Positions 45,491 through 56,640 of a stretch of 64,000 bases of DNA are shown piece after piece; the stretch's first letter is position 1; every line of letters starts with the position of its first letter. Origin of the DNA: an uncultured Sinobacteraceae bacterium (lineage in GTDB: Bacteria > Pseudomonadota > Gammaproteobacteria > Nevskiales > Nevskiaceae); contig CAIJRD010000012.1 of the NCBI GenBank assembly GCA_903822975.1, forward strand, positions 1-64,000, in the 5' to 3' direction. The notes beneath the pieces were generated by a model that worked only from the letters and a program-made list of their open reading frames with translations, was not told the origin of the DNA and did no database searches. The position numbers were made by a program, and so were the translations under genes.

Positions 45491-47353
45491 TCAGACCGGC
45501 AGGTCTTTCAGCTTGCGGCCGCGGAACACGTAGTGCGCCAGCGTACGGGTGCCGACGATCGCGGTGAACATCGAACTGGCGAGGCCGATCGCGAGTGTGA
45601 TCGCGAAGCCTTTGACCGGTCCGTTGCCGAGGAAATACAGCACCAGGGCTGCGATGCCAGTGGTCAGATTGGAATCTGCAATGGTCAGGAACGCGCGGCT
45701 GTAGCCGGCTTCCATCGCCGCGTGCGGCGACAGGCCGGCGCGCAGTTCTTCGCGGATGCGTTCGTTGATCAGCACGTTGGCATCGACCGCCATACCGAGT
45801 GTCAGCACGATGCCGGCGATGCCGGGCATCGTCAGCGTCGCATGCAGCAGCGACATCAGCGCCACGATCAGCACCACGTTCAGCAGCAACGCGACGTCGG
45901 CGAACAGGCCGAACACGCTGTAGTAAAGCGCCATGAACGTGACCACCAGCAGGAAGCCGGCAACTGCCGCGTAGGTGCCCTTCTTGATGTTGTCTGCACC
46001 CAGGCTCGGACCGACGGTGCGTTCTTCGACGATCTCGATCGGTGCGGCCAGCGCGCCGGCTTTCAACAGTTCGGACAGCTTCTTCGCTTCGGCCTGCTGC
46101 AGGCCGGTGGTCTGGAAGCGGCGGCCGAACGGCTCGCGCACGTTGGCGACATTGATCACGTCCTGAATGTCGCGACGTTCGCGCAGTGCGTCACCGGCGG
46201 CGTTGTAGCTGGTGGTGATTTCGGTTTCCTTGAACAGCACCGCCATCGGCTTGCCGACGTTGTGGCTGGTGAACTCGAACATCTTGGTCGCTGCCGGACC
46301 ATCGAGCGTGACGCTGACCGCCGGCGTGCCACTCTGCTGATCGACTGTCGGCGTGGCGTCGGTCAGCTGCGCGCCGCTGGCGATCACGTCGTTCTTCAGC
46401 AGCACCGGACGATGCCCGTCGCGGGTGTAGTACAGCGTGCTGCCCGGCGGCGCGATGCCGGTGGCGGCGGCGGTTTCGGCACCGCCCGGAGTGTCGTCGA
46501 CCGCGCGGTATTCGAGCGTCGCGGTGGCGCCGAGCAGATCCTTCACGCGAGTGGTGTCTTGCACGCCGGGCAGTTCGACGACGATGCGGTCGCCGCCCTG
46601 ACGCTGCACCAACGGCTCGGCCACGCCGAATTGGTTGACGCGATTACGCAGCGTCAGCAGGTTCTGCTGAACTGCGTTGTCGTTGATGCGCTTGAGCTCT
46701 TCGATCGACAGTTTGGCCGAGAGCGTCGGTGTTGCCGCGTTCTCCGGCACCGTAAAGGTCAGCTCGCGGTATTCCTTGGCGAGTGCCGCCTTGGCGGCCT
46801 GCAGCTTGTCGGCATCGGCGAATTCGAATTCGACTGAGTCGGCCGTCGCGCGGCGTGCGCTGTAGCGGATGTCCTGCTTGCGCAGGAACGCCGGCAGATC
46901 GTTGAGGTAGCGCTGCATCGCCGCTTTCTTGGCGTCGTCCAGATCCACTTGCAGCAGGAAATGAACGCCGCCGCGCAGATCCAGACCCAGCGCCATCGGC
47001 CGGGCACCGAGTGCCGCCAGGAAGGACGGCGTACGCGAGGCTTGATTGAGTGCGACGACGTAGGTGTTGCCGAGTTCGCGCTTCAGCAGATCGGCGGCTT
47101 TGAACTGCGTGTCGGTATCGACAAAGCGCACTTCCCACTGCTTGTTTTCGAGCTTGGAAGACTTGGGCTTGAGCGATTCGGTCGCCAAGGCCTTATAGAT
47201 GTCGTCACCGAGTGTGGCCGGTAGCGGATCACCAGAGACGGTGTTGATCTGCACCGACGGGTCTTCGCCGAACAGATTGGGCGACGCATACAACCCGCCC
47301 AGCACCAGCGCCAGCAGCAGGACAACCGACTTCCACAGCGGATAGCGCTGCAT
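45491..47353 (-). CDS. secD: Protein translocase subunit SecD
   Basis: 620 residues, full length. One N-terminal membrane helix (WKSVVLLLALVLGGLYASPN), the large periplasmic P1 domain starting around GLDLRGGVHFLLQVDLDDAK, and five C-terminal helices with GMAVDANVLINERIREELRAG, IADSNLTTGIAALVLYFLGN and VKGFAITLAIGLASSM. It partners SecF; the conserved D in MAVDANV helps proton flow. Start three bases after the yajC stop. Confidence 0.97.
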   Translation of the reverse strand: MQRYPLWKSVVLLLALVLGGLYASPNLFGEDPSVQINTVSGDPLPATLGDDIYKALATESLKPKSSKLENKQWEVRFVDTDTQFKAADLLKRELGNTYVVALNQASRTPSFLAALGARPMALGLDLRGGVHFLLQVDLDDAKKAAMQRYLNDLPAFLRKQDIRYSARRATADSVEFEFADADKLQAAKAALAKEYRELTFTVPENAATPTLSAKLSIEELKRINDNAVQQNLLTLRNRVNQFGVAEPLVQRQGGDRIVVELPGVQDTTRVKDLLGATATLEYRAVDDTPGGAETAAATGIAPPGSTLYYTRDGHRPVLLKNDVIASGAQLTDATPTVDQQSGTPAVSVTLDGPAATKMFEFTSHNVGKPMAVLFKETEITTSYNAAGDALRERRDIQDVINVANVREPFGRRFQTTGLQQAEAKKLSELLKAGALAAPIEIVEERTVGPSLGADNIKKGTYAAVAGFLLVVTFMALYYSVFGLFADVALLLNVVLIVALMSLLHATLTMPGIAGIVLTLGMAVDANVLINERIREELRAGLSPHAAMEAGYSRAFLTIADSNLTTGIAALVLYFLGNGPVKGFAITLAIGLASSMFTAIVGTRTLAHYVFRGRKLKDLPV

Positions 47354-47356
47354 GGC

Positions 47357-47719
47357 TTACAGGCTTTTCAGCGTGCCTTTCGGCAGGACGCTGGCAACCG
47401 CGGACTTCTGCGCCTTGACCAGCACGTTGTCGGCGATCTCCAGCGTCAAATACACCTCGCCGATCGCGGCGACGCGCCCGGCCAGTCCACCGGTGATGAC
47501 GACTTCGTCGCCCTTGGCGAGCTTGCCGAGCATGTCGCGCATTTCGCGCGAGCGCTTCTGCTGCGGCCGGATCATCAGGAAGTAGATCACCGGCACCGCC
47601 ACGATCAGCGGCAGGAAAGTGATGATCGGGTTCGGCGGCGGCACGCCCTGCTGGGCATAGGCGGCGGGAATCAGGGCATCGACGAGCACATGCAGCGAAT
47701 CCAACAATGAGGCCAGCAT
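47357..47719 (-). CDS. yajC: Preprotein translocase subunit YajC
   Basis: 120 residues, one membrane helix (FLPLIVAVPVIYFLMIRPQQ) followed by KRSREMRDMLGKLAKGDEVV and ITGGLAGRVAAIGEVYLTLE, the canonical YajC sequence. First gene of yajC-secD-secF. In most gammaproteobacteria tgt is directly upstream; here tgt lies 3.5 kb away with an acyl-CoA dehydrogenase, a peroxidase and a membrane protein on the other strand in between. Confidence 0.96.
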   Translation of the reverse strand: MLASLLDSLHVLVDALIPAAYAQQGVPPPNPIITFLPLIVAVPVIYFLMIRPQQKRSREMRDMLGKLAKGDEVVITGGLAGRVAAIGEVYLTLEIADNVLVKAQKSAVASVLPKGTLKSL

Positions 47720-47931
47720 TGGGGCGGTCTTCTAGGGGAGTTTTTAAGAGCCGCGGATTATGCCACAAGGCTATTGCGCCACCGCCGGGGCTGGGGCTGA
47801 ACCGATGGCGGCGGCACACGGCCCCCGCCCCGACGACACCGGGACTACCCCAATCGGCAAGCGCGCGAGGCTGTGCTAGCCTCTCGCGCGCCCAAACTTC
47901 CTCAGCCTCACTCTTCAAGGACAGCCTGATT

Positions 47932-49677
47932 ATGGCCAGTTACAAGGCCCCCCTGCGTGAAATCCATTTCGTACTCGACGACGTGCTCAACGTCGGCAGC
48001 CTGGCGCAAATGCCGGCGTTCGCCGAAGTCACGCCGGAGCTGATCGGCGGCCTGGTCGACGAAGCCGCCAAGCTGATCGAAAACCAGATCGCGCCGCTGA
48101 ACGCACCGGGCGATGCCCAGGGCTGCAAGTTCGACAATGGCGAAGTCAAAGTGCCGGACGGCTTTGCCGACGCCTATAAGTTGTACTGGCAGTCGGGCTG
48201 GGTCGGTCTGTGTAACGACACCGAATTCGGTGGCCAGGGTCTGCCGTATACGCTTTCCAAAGTGGTCGACGAACTACTGTGTTCGGCCAACGTCGCCTTT
48301 GCGCTGTATCCGGGCCTGACCGTCGGCTGCTTTGAAGCGATCCTCGCCAACGGTTCCGACGAGCAGAAGAAAACCTATCTGCCGAAGCTCGGCACCGGCG
48401 AATGGACCGGCACGATGTGCATGACCGAGCCGCAGGCCGGCTCCGATCTCGCCGCCGTGAAGACCAAGGCCACGCCGAACGGCGACGGCAGCTACTCGCT
48501 CGAAGGCGGCAAGATCTTCATCACCTCCGGCCAGCACACGATGGCCGAGAACATCATTCACTTCGTGCTGGCGCGTCTGCCGGATTCGCCGCCGGGCGTA
48601 AAAGGCCTTTCGACCTTCGTGGTGCCGAAATTCCTGGTGAATGCCGACGGCTCGATCGGTGCGCGCAACCCGGTGAACTGCGTCGCCATCGAACACAAGA
48701 TGGGCATCCACGGCTCCTGCACCACTTCGCTGCAGTTCGACAACGCCAAGGGCTGGATGGTCGGCGCGCCGAACACCGGCATCCAGAACATGTTCGTGAT
48801 GATGAATCTCGCGCGCATCCTGGTCGGCATGCAGGGTCTGGGCTTGTGCGAACTCGCCACGCAGAACGCGATTGCGTATGCCAAGGATCGCAAGCAGGGC
48901 AAGGCGTTCAACGGTGGCGCAACGATCATCGACCACCCGGACGTGCGTCGCATGCTACTGACGATGAAGGCGACGGTCGAAGGCGCGCGCGTGCTGGCCT
49001 ACGAGACCGGCATGTACGTCGATATCTCGCATCATCATCCGGACCCGGCAGTGCGCGAAGAAGCGCAGGACTGGGTGGAGCTGAACACGCCGCTGGTAAA
49101 GGCGTTCTGCACGGATTCGGCGGTGGACCTCGGCAGTCTCGCCGTGCAGGTTTACGGCGGTCACGGTTTCATCCGCGAGCACGGCGTCGAGCAGATCATG
49201 CGCGACGCCAAGATCCTCTGCCTGTACGAAGGCACCAACGGCATCCAGGCGATGGACCTGGTGCGCCGCAAGCTGATGCTGCACGGCGGCCGCGTGCCGA
49301 AGCGCTTCTTTGCCAAGGTGCGCGCCGAAAGCACTGCCGACACGCCGGTGGGCTTCATCGCCAAGCCGCTGCGCGAAGCGCTCGAAGATCTGGAGAAGAC
49401 GGCGGCCTGGCTGCAGGAATCGTTCAAGAGCAATCCCGACGACGCCGGCTTCGGCGCGGTGGATTTCCTGCGCGCCTTCTCGCTGGTGTACCTGGGCTTC
49501 AACTGGCTGCGCATGGCGAAGGCGGCGACCAACCATGCCGATGCCGGCTTCCGCGAATCCAAGCTCAATACGGCGCAGTTCTTCGCCAGCCGCATGCTGC
49601 CGCAGGTGCACGCGCTGTGCGCCAACGTGCGCACGCCGGCCTCCGCCTTGATGCAGCTGTCCGCCGAGGTATTCTAG
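47932..49677 (+). CDS. Acyl-CoA dehydrogenase (long form with C-terminal extension)
   Basis: 581 residues from ATG 47932. FAD-binding motifs TGTMCMTEPQAGSDLAAVKT and KIFITSGQHTMAENIIHFVL, and the C-terminal FREHGVEQIMRDAKILCLYEGTNGIQ signature with the catalytic glutamate, are present. The extra C-terminal 120 residues (EDLEKTAAWLQESFKSNPDD) match the acyl-CoA dehydrogenase C-terminal-like domain of FadE/DmdC-type enzymes. It carries out the first step of beta-oxidation, probably on medium or long chains. Longer in-frame ORF start is unsupported. Confidence 0.95.
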   Translation: MASYKAPLREIHFVLDDVLNVGSLAQMPAFAEVTPELIGGLVDEAAKLIENQIAPLNAPGDAQGCKFDNGEVKVPDGFADAYKLYWQSGWVGLCNDTEFGGQGLPYTLSKVVDELLCSANVAFALYPGLTVGCFEAILANGSDEQKKTYLPKLGTGEWTGTMCMTEPQAGSDLAAVKTKATPNGDGSYSLEGGKIFITSGQHTMAENIIHFVLARLPDSPPGVKGLSTFVVPKFLVNADGSIGARNPVNCVAIEHKMGIHGSCTTSLQFDNAKGWMVGAPNTGIQNMFVMMNLARILVGMQGLGLCELATQNAIAYAKDRKQGKAFNGGATIIDHPDVRRMLLTMKATVEGARVLAYETGMYVDISHHHPDPAVREEAQDWVELNTPLVKAFCTDSAVDLGSLAVQVYGGHGFIREHGVEQIMRDAKILCLYEGTNGIQAMDLVRRKLMLHGGRVPKRFFAKVRAESTADTPVGFIAKPLREALEDLEKTAAWLQESFKSNPDDAGFGAVDFLRAFSLVYLGFNWLRMAKAATNHADAGFRESKLNTAQFFASRMLPQVHALCANVRTPASALMQLSAEVF

Positions 49678-49777
49678 GCAGCACGGGTGGTGCGCCTTCG
49701 CGGCCACCCGCTCATCCACCGTCGGTTCGTTACCGGTTCATTACCGGTTCAACATCGATTCAACAGGGGAAGCGCGC

Positions 49778-50266
49778 ATGAATCAGCAGTCCGTCTACGA
49801 CTTCGATGCCAAGACCATCGACGGCGCCAGCACCAAGCTCGACGCTTACAAGGGCAAGGCCCTGCTGATCGTCAACGTCGCCAGCAAGTGCGGCTTCACG
49901 CCGCAGTACAAGGGGCTCGAAGCGCTACACAAACAGTATCAAGGCAAGGGCTTCGAAGTGCTCGGCTTTCCCTGCGACCAGTTCGGTCATCAAGAACCGG
50001 GCGACGAGAAAGAGATCAAGGAATTCTGCTCGCTGACTTACGACGTCAGCTTTCCGATGTTCGCCAAGATCAAGGTCAATGGCGACGACGCGCATCCGCT
50101 ATACAAGTACCTCAAGAGCCAGGAGAAGGGTTTCCTCGGCACCGAGTTCATCAAGTGGAACTTCACCAAGTTCCTGATCGACAAGAACGGCCACGTGGTC
50201 AAGCGTTACGGTTCCGCCGACAAGCCGGAAAGCATCGCCAAGGATGTGGAAGCCCTGCTCGCCTGA
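49778..50266 (+). CDS. Glutathione peroxidase-like protein
   Basis: 162 residues. NVASKCGFTPQYKGLEALHK contains the peroxidatic cysteine; FPCDQFGHQEPGDEKEI and the WNFTKFLID motif supply Gln and Trp/Asn of the catalytic tetrad. Length matches bacterial BtuE-type peroxidases, which mostly use thioredoxin. It is downstream of the acyl-CoA dehydrogenase with a 100-base gap; its product may remove lipid peroxides. Confidence 0.95.
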   Translation: MNQQSVYDFDAKTIDGASTKLDAYKGKALLIVNVASKCGFTPQYKGLEALHKQYQGKGFEVLGFPCDQFGHQEPGDEKEIKEFCSLTYDVSFPMFAKIKVNGDDAHPLYKYLKSQEKGFLGTEFIKWNFTKFLIDKNGHVVKRYGSADKPESIAKDVEALLA

Positions 50267-50300
50267 GGCTTAAGCGCAGCATCGGAGTCCGTTTCCAGAG

Positions 50301-50960
50301 GTGATCCGTTCCACGCTTGAACTGCTGATCCTGCACGCACTGTTTGGTGCGGCCGGCTACGCCGCATTCCATTACCTGCACGCACCGCAGCTGGGTGAAG
50401 CGCTGCTGTTGATCGTGCTCGCCTACAACCTCGTGCTGCCGCTGTATGCGCGCGCACGCGGCGACTACGACGCGCTCGACCTGTGGTTGTTCCTGCTGCC
50501 GCTGTCGGTGTTTCAGGTTGCGCCCGACTGGATGCTGTCGCAGCTGCTCGGCATTCTGGTGTTCCCCGATCTCGGCGCGCCGCGCTTGGGCAGCGTTCCT
50601 GTGTACATGGCCGGGCTGTGGGTCGCGCCGTTGTTCTGGGCGGTCTGGCTCGGTCGGCGCTCGGTCTGGCTGGTGGCTGCACTGGCGCTGGCAATCTTCG
50701 GCGGCGCCGAATACTTCGCCCGACCGCTGCACCTGTGGTACGCGCAAGGTGTGCGCGAATACGGCGGCGTCGCGCTGTACGTCTTGCTGCCCGAAGCGCT
50801 GCTGGGCCTGGCAACCGGCTACGCCTATCTGCGTTCGCGCGATGCGGCAGGACTCGCACGGCCGTTCATCGCCGCACTGGTCAGTGTGTTCTACAGCGGC
50901 GCGCTGGTGATGGCCTACTTCCTCAGCGAACGCGCCGACTGGCATTTGCACGTCGGCTAA
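50301..50960 (+). CDS. Multi-pass membrane protein of unknown function
   Basis: 219 residues, GTG start at 50301, 34 bases after the peroxidase stop. About six hydrophobic segments (LLILHALFGAAGYAAFHYL, LGEALLLIVLAYNLVLPLYA, VYMAGLWVAPLFWAVWLG, VWLVAALALAIFGGAEYFA and two later). A PLH motif (RPLHLWYAQGVREYG) lies between helices. No family recognised. It may be co-transcribed with the peroxidase gene. Confidence 0.75.
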   Translation: MIRSTLELLILHALFGAAGYAAFHYLHAPQLGEALLLIVLAYNLVLPLYARARGDYDALDLWLFLLPLSVFQVAPDWMLSQLLGILVFPDLGAPRLGSVPVYMAGLWVAPLFWAVWLGRRSVWLVAALALAIFGGAEYFARPLHLWYAQGVREYGGVALYVLLPEALLGLATGYAYLRSRDAAGLARPFIAALVSVFYSGALVMAYFLSERADWHLHVG

Positions 50961-51235
50961 AACGCTGCATCGCTGCAGCGCAGCGTGCGCGAAGCCGCCT
51001 GCACCTTCGCCGAACGACCAGCAACTCAGCGTTCGCTGCACTCGCACGCCAGCCTTCGTGCAAGCTACATCGAAGCGTGCTCGACCACATCGGCGCCGCG
51101 AGTCGGGGCTCATTCGACGCATACGAAGGCCTCGGGCACTACATCGGCGAACGGTCGCGACCGGCGGCATTGGCCGCTGGCCGCACTCTTCGGCGCGACG
51201 ACCAAGTGCGCCGCGCGTCCGCCCTGAGTCGGTCG

Positions 51236-52892
<1,657 letters not shown>

Positions 52893-53378
52893 ATGGCACG
52901 CGGAATTAACAAAGTCATCCTCGTCGGCAACCTCGGCAAGGACCCGGAAATGCGCTCGATGCCGTCCGGTGGCGGCGTGGTCAATGTCACCCTCGCCACC
53001 TCGGAAGGCTGGAAGGACAAGACCACCGGCGAGCAGAAGGAAAAGACCGAGTGGCACACGGTGGTGTTCTTCAACAAGCTCGCCGAAATTGCCAACCAGT
53101 ATCTGAAGAAAGGCTCGCAGGTCTACGTTGAAGGCTCACTGCGCACGCGCAAATGGCAGGACAAGGAAGGCAACGACCGCTACACCACCGAAATCATCGC
53201 CTCCGAAATGCAGATGCTCGGCGGACGTTCGGGCGGCAGCGGTGGCGGTATGAGCGGCGGCGACGACTACGGCAGCTCGATGAATCAAAGTGCACCGCGC
53301 GAACGCGCACCTGCGCGCGCACCGGCCGCGGCGGCGCCGAGCAACGATACCTTTGAGGATGACGACATCCCGTTCTAA
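52893..53378 (+). CDS. ssb: Single-stranded DNA-binding protein
   Basis: 161 residues. The OB fold starts [20 protein letters not shown] and includes [20 protein letters not shown] and [21 protein letters not shown] Gly/Ala/Pro-rich linker leads to the acidic tip DDDIPF, the docking peptide for partner repair proteins. CAGGAG precedes the ATG and a strong terminator follows. Confidence 0.97.
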   Translation: MARGINKVILVGNLGKDPEMRSMPSGGGVVNVTLATSEGWKDKTTGEQKEKTEWHTVVFFNKLAEIANQYLKKGSQVYVEGSLRTRKWQDKEGNDRYTTEIIASEMQMLGGRSGGSGGGMSGGDDYGSSMNQSAPRERAPARAPAAAAPSNDTFEDDDIPF

Positions 53379-53407
53379 ATTTGCGACCGCGCAAATCGAG
53401 AAGCAAT

Positions 53408-53438
53408 GAAAAGCCCCCGCTAAAAGCGGGGGCTTTTC
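53408..53438. terminator. Intrinsic terminator of ssb
   Basis: GAAAAGCCCCCGC (53408-53420) and GCGGGGGCTTTTC (53426-53438) form a perfect 13-bp stem with a TAAAA loop. T-rich on the plus side and A-rich on the other, it can also serve the convergent TetR gene. Confidence 0.93.
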
Positions 53439-53576
53439 ATATCGGGTGCTGGCCTTCGCCGGACATCGACGCGTGATTGATCGACGTCATCGCTGCGACG
53501 CGTTAAGGAGATGCGCGCATCTTCGACGCTGATCGAACGGAGAATCGAACCGCGAATCGAACCGCGATGCGATCGA

Positions 53577-54224
53577 TCAAGGGCGCTTCGTCGAGTCGAG
53601 AAAAACCGCCGTGGCGCAGATGTGCGTGACTGCCGCCGTCAGGCGATCGAACTCGGCACCTTCCAGCACACCGGCGAAGCGGCCAAAGTAGAGCACGACA
53701 AACCACGACAAGGCATCGGCGACGTCGTCGCCGGCTTCATCGCGCGCCAGACCCTGGCGGCGCACGGCGTTGACCGAGTGGCGACAGCGCACGCAGATCG
53801 CTCGCATCATCGCCATGTACAAGGCTTCGACCGCCGGGTCCGACGAGGCGGTGTCGTTGAGCGCGGACACGATCGCCCGATGTTTGCGGAACGCATTGGC
53901 CACACCCAACAGCGCGCTTTCGATATCCGCGCGCTGCGGCTTGTCGGCGAACGCCAGCCAGGCACCGGAGTCGCGCACGATGTCGTCGGTGACGACTTCC
54001 ATCAGGCGCGCGACCAACTCGCCCTTGTCTTTGAAGTGCAGGTAAAAGGTGCCGCGCGCCATCCCGGCTTCAGAAGCCAATTGCTCGACCGAAAGCGAGC
54101 CGAATTTTTGTCCGCGCTCGAGCAGCCGTTCCATTGCCGCCAGCAGGCGCTCGTCCACGCTCTCTTTCTTGCCGCCGTACTTGGCGCGTGTGCGCCGCGT
54201 GGACTGCGATCCCAGAACTGCCAT
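53577..54224 (-). CDS. TetR/AcrR family regulator next to the AlkB-like gene
   Basis: 215 residues from ATG 54224 (MAVLGSQSTRRTRAKYGGKK). The HTH reads FGSLSVEQLASEAGMARGTF followed by YLHFKDKGELVARL, typical of TetR_N. The C-terminal domain is helical with LSWFVVLYFGRFAGVLEGAE. It is divergent from the hydroxylase gene across 217 bases, where GAACGTTGTGATGCTC and an imperfect CTGTGTTCATTTACAG dyad (about 54407-54422) lie near the likely hydroxylase promoter. It probably controls the hydroxylase; the inducer may be its substrate. Confidence 0.9.
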   Translation of the reverse strand: MAVLGSQSTRRTRAKYGGKKESVDERLLAAMERLLERGQKFGSLSVEQLASEAGMARGTFYLHFKDKGELVARLMEVVTDDIVRDSGAWLAFADKPQRADIESALLGVANAFRKHRAIVSALNDTASSDPAVEALYMAMMRAICVRCRHSVNAVRRQGLARDEAGDDVADALSWFVVLYFGRFAGVLEGAEFDRLTAAVTHICATAVFLDSTKRP

Positions 54225-54441
54225 TGCCGGCCTCGGAAACGTTCGATATTGGTAAACCCGACCGATGATGCACTGCCGACCGCCGAGCGTGCACCAGGAG
54301 GCTCCGCTTGGTTTGCGGCCGGGCGCGGCATGGCGGCACGGCGAACCGCCTGTCGGGAATCCGGCCGCACCTCTTGTTTTGAACGTTGTGATGCTCAAAA
54401 CTAGACACTGTGTTCATTTACAGAACGCGGAGGAGACGCCA

Positions 54442-55563
54442 ATGAACGATTACTTGAAATACTGGGTGCCGGTGCTGATGCTCGCCAGTGCCTTCGCGGG
54501 CCTGATGGCGGGTGGCGACTGGGTCTGGGCCGGTGTCGCAACCTTCCCGCTGCTGGCCGTGCTCGATTCTCTGCTGCCGCGCGACTACAGCGTGCGCCAC
54601 ATGCGTTCTGCGGCACTGGCGAACATTCCGATCTGGATTTCCGCGGTGGGTCCCGTGCTGCTGTACGGCGTGCTCGCCTGGCGCGTATCGGCCACGCCGT
54701 TGACGCCGTCGCAATCGGCTGGTGCGGTGCTGAGCATGGCGTGGATGGGCGTGGTCCCGCTGATCCCGGCGGCTCATGAGCTGTACCACATGCGCGACCG
54801 CATTTCGCGCACGGTCGGGCGCTATGCGCACATCTGCATCTTCGACTGCACGCGCGATATCGGTCACGTGGTCGGCCATCACATCGACGTCGCCACAGAG
54901 AACGATGCCGATACCGCACCGCGCGGACAGAACCTCTACGCTTTCACTGCGAATTCGCTGATCGAAACCACGCGCTATGCCTTCTCCAAAGAAGCCGGCG
55001 CCCTGCGCAAGAACGGCCTCAGCGCCTGGAATCTGCGGCACCGTGCCTATCGCGCACTGCTGGCGCTCGTGATCTTCCACGCCATCCTGTTCCTCATCGG
55101 TGGCTGGCAAGGCGTGCTGTACGGCCTCGCCGCACAGCTGATTTCGCGCTGCTGGGTGGAGTGCTTCAACTACTTCCAGCACTACGGACTGGTGCGTCTG
55201 CCGGGCGCGCCGATCGGGCGACGCCACGTCTGGAACCATCTCGGCTGGCTGTCGCGTACCTCGACGTTCGAGATCACCAATCACGCCGATCACCACCAGA
55301 ATTCGTATCAGGCGTACTACCTGCTGCAGCCGCATCGTCAGTCGATCGAGATGCCCAGCGTCTTCGTATGCTTCCTCACCGCCTTGATTCCGCCGATCTG
55401 GCATCACCTGGTGATCATGCCGGCGCTGAAACGCTGGGATCTCGAATACGCCACCGCAGAAGAGCGGGTACTGGCTGCTGCGCAGAACCGGCGTGCCGGC
55501 TGGCCGGACTGGCTGAACGAACCGGCAACCGCCAGCGAGCACTCGGCAACGGTCGGCATCTGA
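54442..55563 (+). CDS. Membrane-bound diiron hydroxylase of the AlkB/XylM family
   Basis: 373 residues, GGAGG before ATG 54442. About six membrane helices and the full histidine set: HELYH at 112-116, GHVVGHH at 141-147 followed by DVATENDADTA, NYFQHYGL at 243-250 (H247) and NHADHHQNSYQ at 280-290. These ligate the non-heme diiron site of alkane and xylene monooxygenases. HELYHM in box 1 lacks the lysine of AlkB (HEMxHK) and length is nearer to XylM/CymAa. It hydroxylates terminal or methyl C-H using rubredoxin or a ferredoxin-reductase; no electron donor gene is adjacent. Confidence 0.92.
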   Translation: MNDYLKYWVPVLMLASAFAGLMAGGDWVWAGVATFPLLAVLDSLLPRDYSVRHMRSAALANIPIWISAVGPVLLYGVLAWRVSATPLTPSQSAGAVLSMAWMGVVPLIPAAHELYHMRDRISRTVGRYAHICIFDCTRDIGHVVGHHIDVATENDADTAPRGQNLYAFTANSLIETTRYAFSKEAGALRKNGLSAWNLRHRAYRALLALVIFHAILFLIGGWQGVLYGLAAQLISRCWVECFNYFQHYGLVRLPGAPIGRRHVWNHLGWLSRTSTFEITNHADHHQNSYQAYYLLQPHRQSIEMPSVFVCFLTALIPPIWHHLVIMPALKRWDLEYATAEERVLAAAQNRRAGWPDWLNEPATASEHSATVGI

Positions 55564-55641
55564 GCGAGCATCGGGCGCGCCAGCGCGGCCGGTTCGCTTT
55601 CGCTGGCTGAGTGCGCCTCGGTGCTGCATCGACGACTGCAC

Positions 55642-55711
55642 TGAGTGTGTCGATGCACGGCAGCCGACTGCGCAGATGAGTGTGTCGATGTGCCGCAGCC
55701 GACTGCGCAGA
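55642..55711. repeat. 35-bp tandem duplication downstream of the hydroxylase gene
   Basis: Units 55642-55676 and 55677-55711 both read TGAGTGTGTCGATG, a variable 4-base stretch, then CAGCCGACTGCGCAGA; they differ only at about three positions. The block lies in the short gap between the convergent hydroxylase gene and the oxidase-subunit operon. Confidence 0.9.
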
Positions 55712-55755
55712 TTTGCATCGCCACAGCGCTAGCAGGAGCAGCGACGCAGCTTTCG

Positions 55756-56055
55756 CTAGCCGCCAGTTTTCGCCGAAAAATAGATGCCGAGCACGGCGCC
55801 GGCCACGGCGAAGGTCCAAACCTCGAAATACAGTCTGGGCAGCAAAGGCGCGTCGCGCAATCCCATGAAATGCAGCTGCACCAGGCGGATTTTGAACGCC
55901 GCGATCAACAGGATCATGACCGCCGCGAGGGGTGCGGCGACATCGCCGGCGGAGACGCCCCAAGTGCTCACCGTCGCGACCGCCATCAGCAGCAGCCACA
56001 CCAAGGTCGTGCGCGTGCTGCGTCGGTTCAATGGCGGTTCGATCGCAGCCATCAT
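55756..56055 (-). CDS. Cytochrome c oxidase subunit IV family protein (orphan)
   Basis: 99 residues with three membrane helices. TTLVWLLLMAVATVSTWGVS is helix 1; VMILLIAAFKIRLVQLHFMG with the K/H motif and FEVWTFAVAGAVLGIYFSAK follow the pattern of prokaryotic COX4/NorF subunits (AxFKxxxVxxHFM). Its ATG overlaps the upstream stop by ATGA. It is third in an operon with a NorE-like subunit and an unrecognised membrane protein; oxidase subunits I and II are absent from the window. Confidence 0.87.
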   Translation of the reverse strand: MMAAIEPPLNRRSTRTTLVWLLLMAVATVSTWGVSAGDVAAPLAAVMILLIAAFKIRLVQLHFMGLRDAPLLPRLYFEVWTFAVAGAVLGIYFSAKTGG

Positions 56056-56624
56056 CGAAGCAGATACAGCAGCGGAAAGATCATCACCCACAGCAGATCG
56101 ACCATGTGCCAGTACGTTGCGCCGACTTCGAGGCCGCGGTGATCTTCGCGGTTGTAGGCCCCGCTGCGCGCGCGCTGCAGCATGACGCCGAGCACGACGG
56201 CACCGGCAATGACGTGCACGAAATGAATGCCGCTCAGCGTGAAGTAGTACATGAAGAAGTCGTTCGTCAGTGGCGTGATGCCGGCGCGCAATTCATGCGT
56301 GTATTCGAACGCCTTCGAGATGCCGAACGCGACGGCACACAGCAAGGCACCCCACAGGCTGCGTTGCAGCGCTTTGTGTTGATTGCGCTGAGCGGCTTCC
56401 ACCGCCATCGCCACACACCATGAACTGGTCAGCAGGATCAGCGTGTTGATCCCGCCGAGATCGCGATTCAGCGCCTGTCGGCCGGACTCGAACAGCGCGC
56501 TCTGGTCGCGGCGTGCCAGCGCGAAGGAGACGAACAACATGGCGAAGAACGCCATGTCGGCCGCGACGAAGACCCAGACGCCTTCCACACCGGGAAGGCG
56601 TCTGCTGGTGCCCGCTGCACTCAC
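56052..56624 (-). CDS. Cytochrome c oxidase subunit III family protein (NorE-like, orphan)
   Basis: 190 residues with five membrane helices. GVEGVWVFVAADMAFFAMLF opens the fold; LILLTSSWCVAMAVEAAQRN, FEYTHELRAGITPLTNDFFM and LSGIHFVHVIAGAVVLGVML are hallmark blocks, and GATYWHMVDLLWVMIFPLLY ends it. NorE/CoxC-like proteins normally accompany heme-copper oxidases or nitric-oxide reductases. The catalytic genes are missing here, so this subunit may serve another complex. It lies 16 bases after the stop of the membrane-protein gene. Confidence 0.9.
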   Translation of the reverse strand: MSAAGTSRRLPGVEGVWVFVAADMAFFAMLFVSFALARRDQSALFESGRQALNRDLGGINTLILLTSSWCVAMAVEAAQRNQHKALQRSLWGALLCAVAFGISKAFEYTHELRAGITPLTNDFFMYYFTLSGIHFVHVIAGAVVLGVMLQRARSGAYNREDHRGLEVGATYWHMVDLLWVMIFPLLYLLR

Positions 56625-56640
56625 CGATCGAGCGCTGCGT

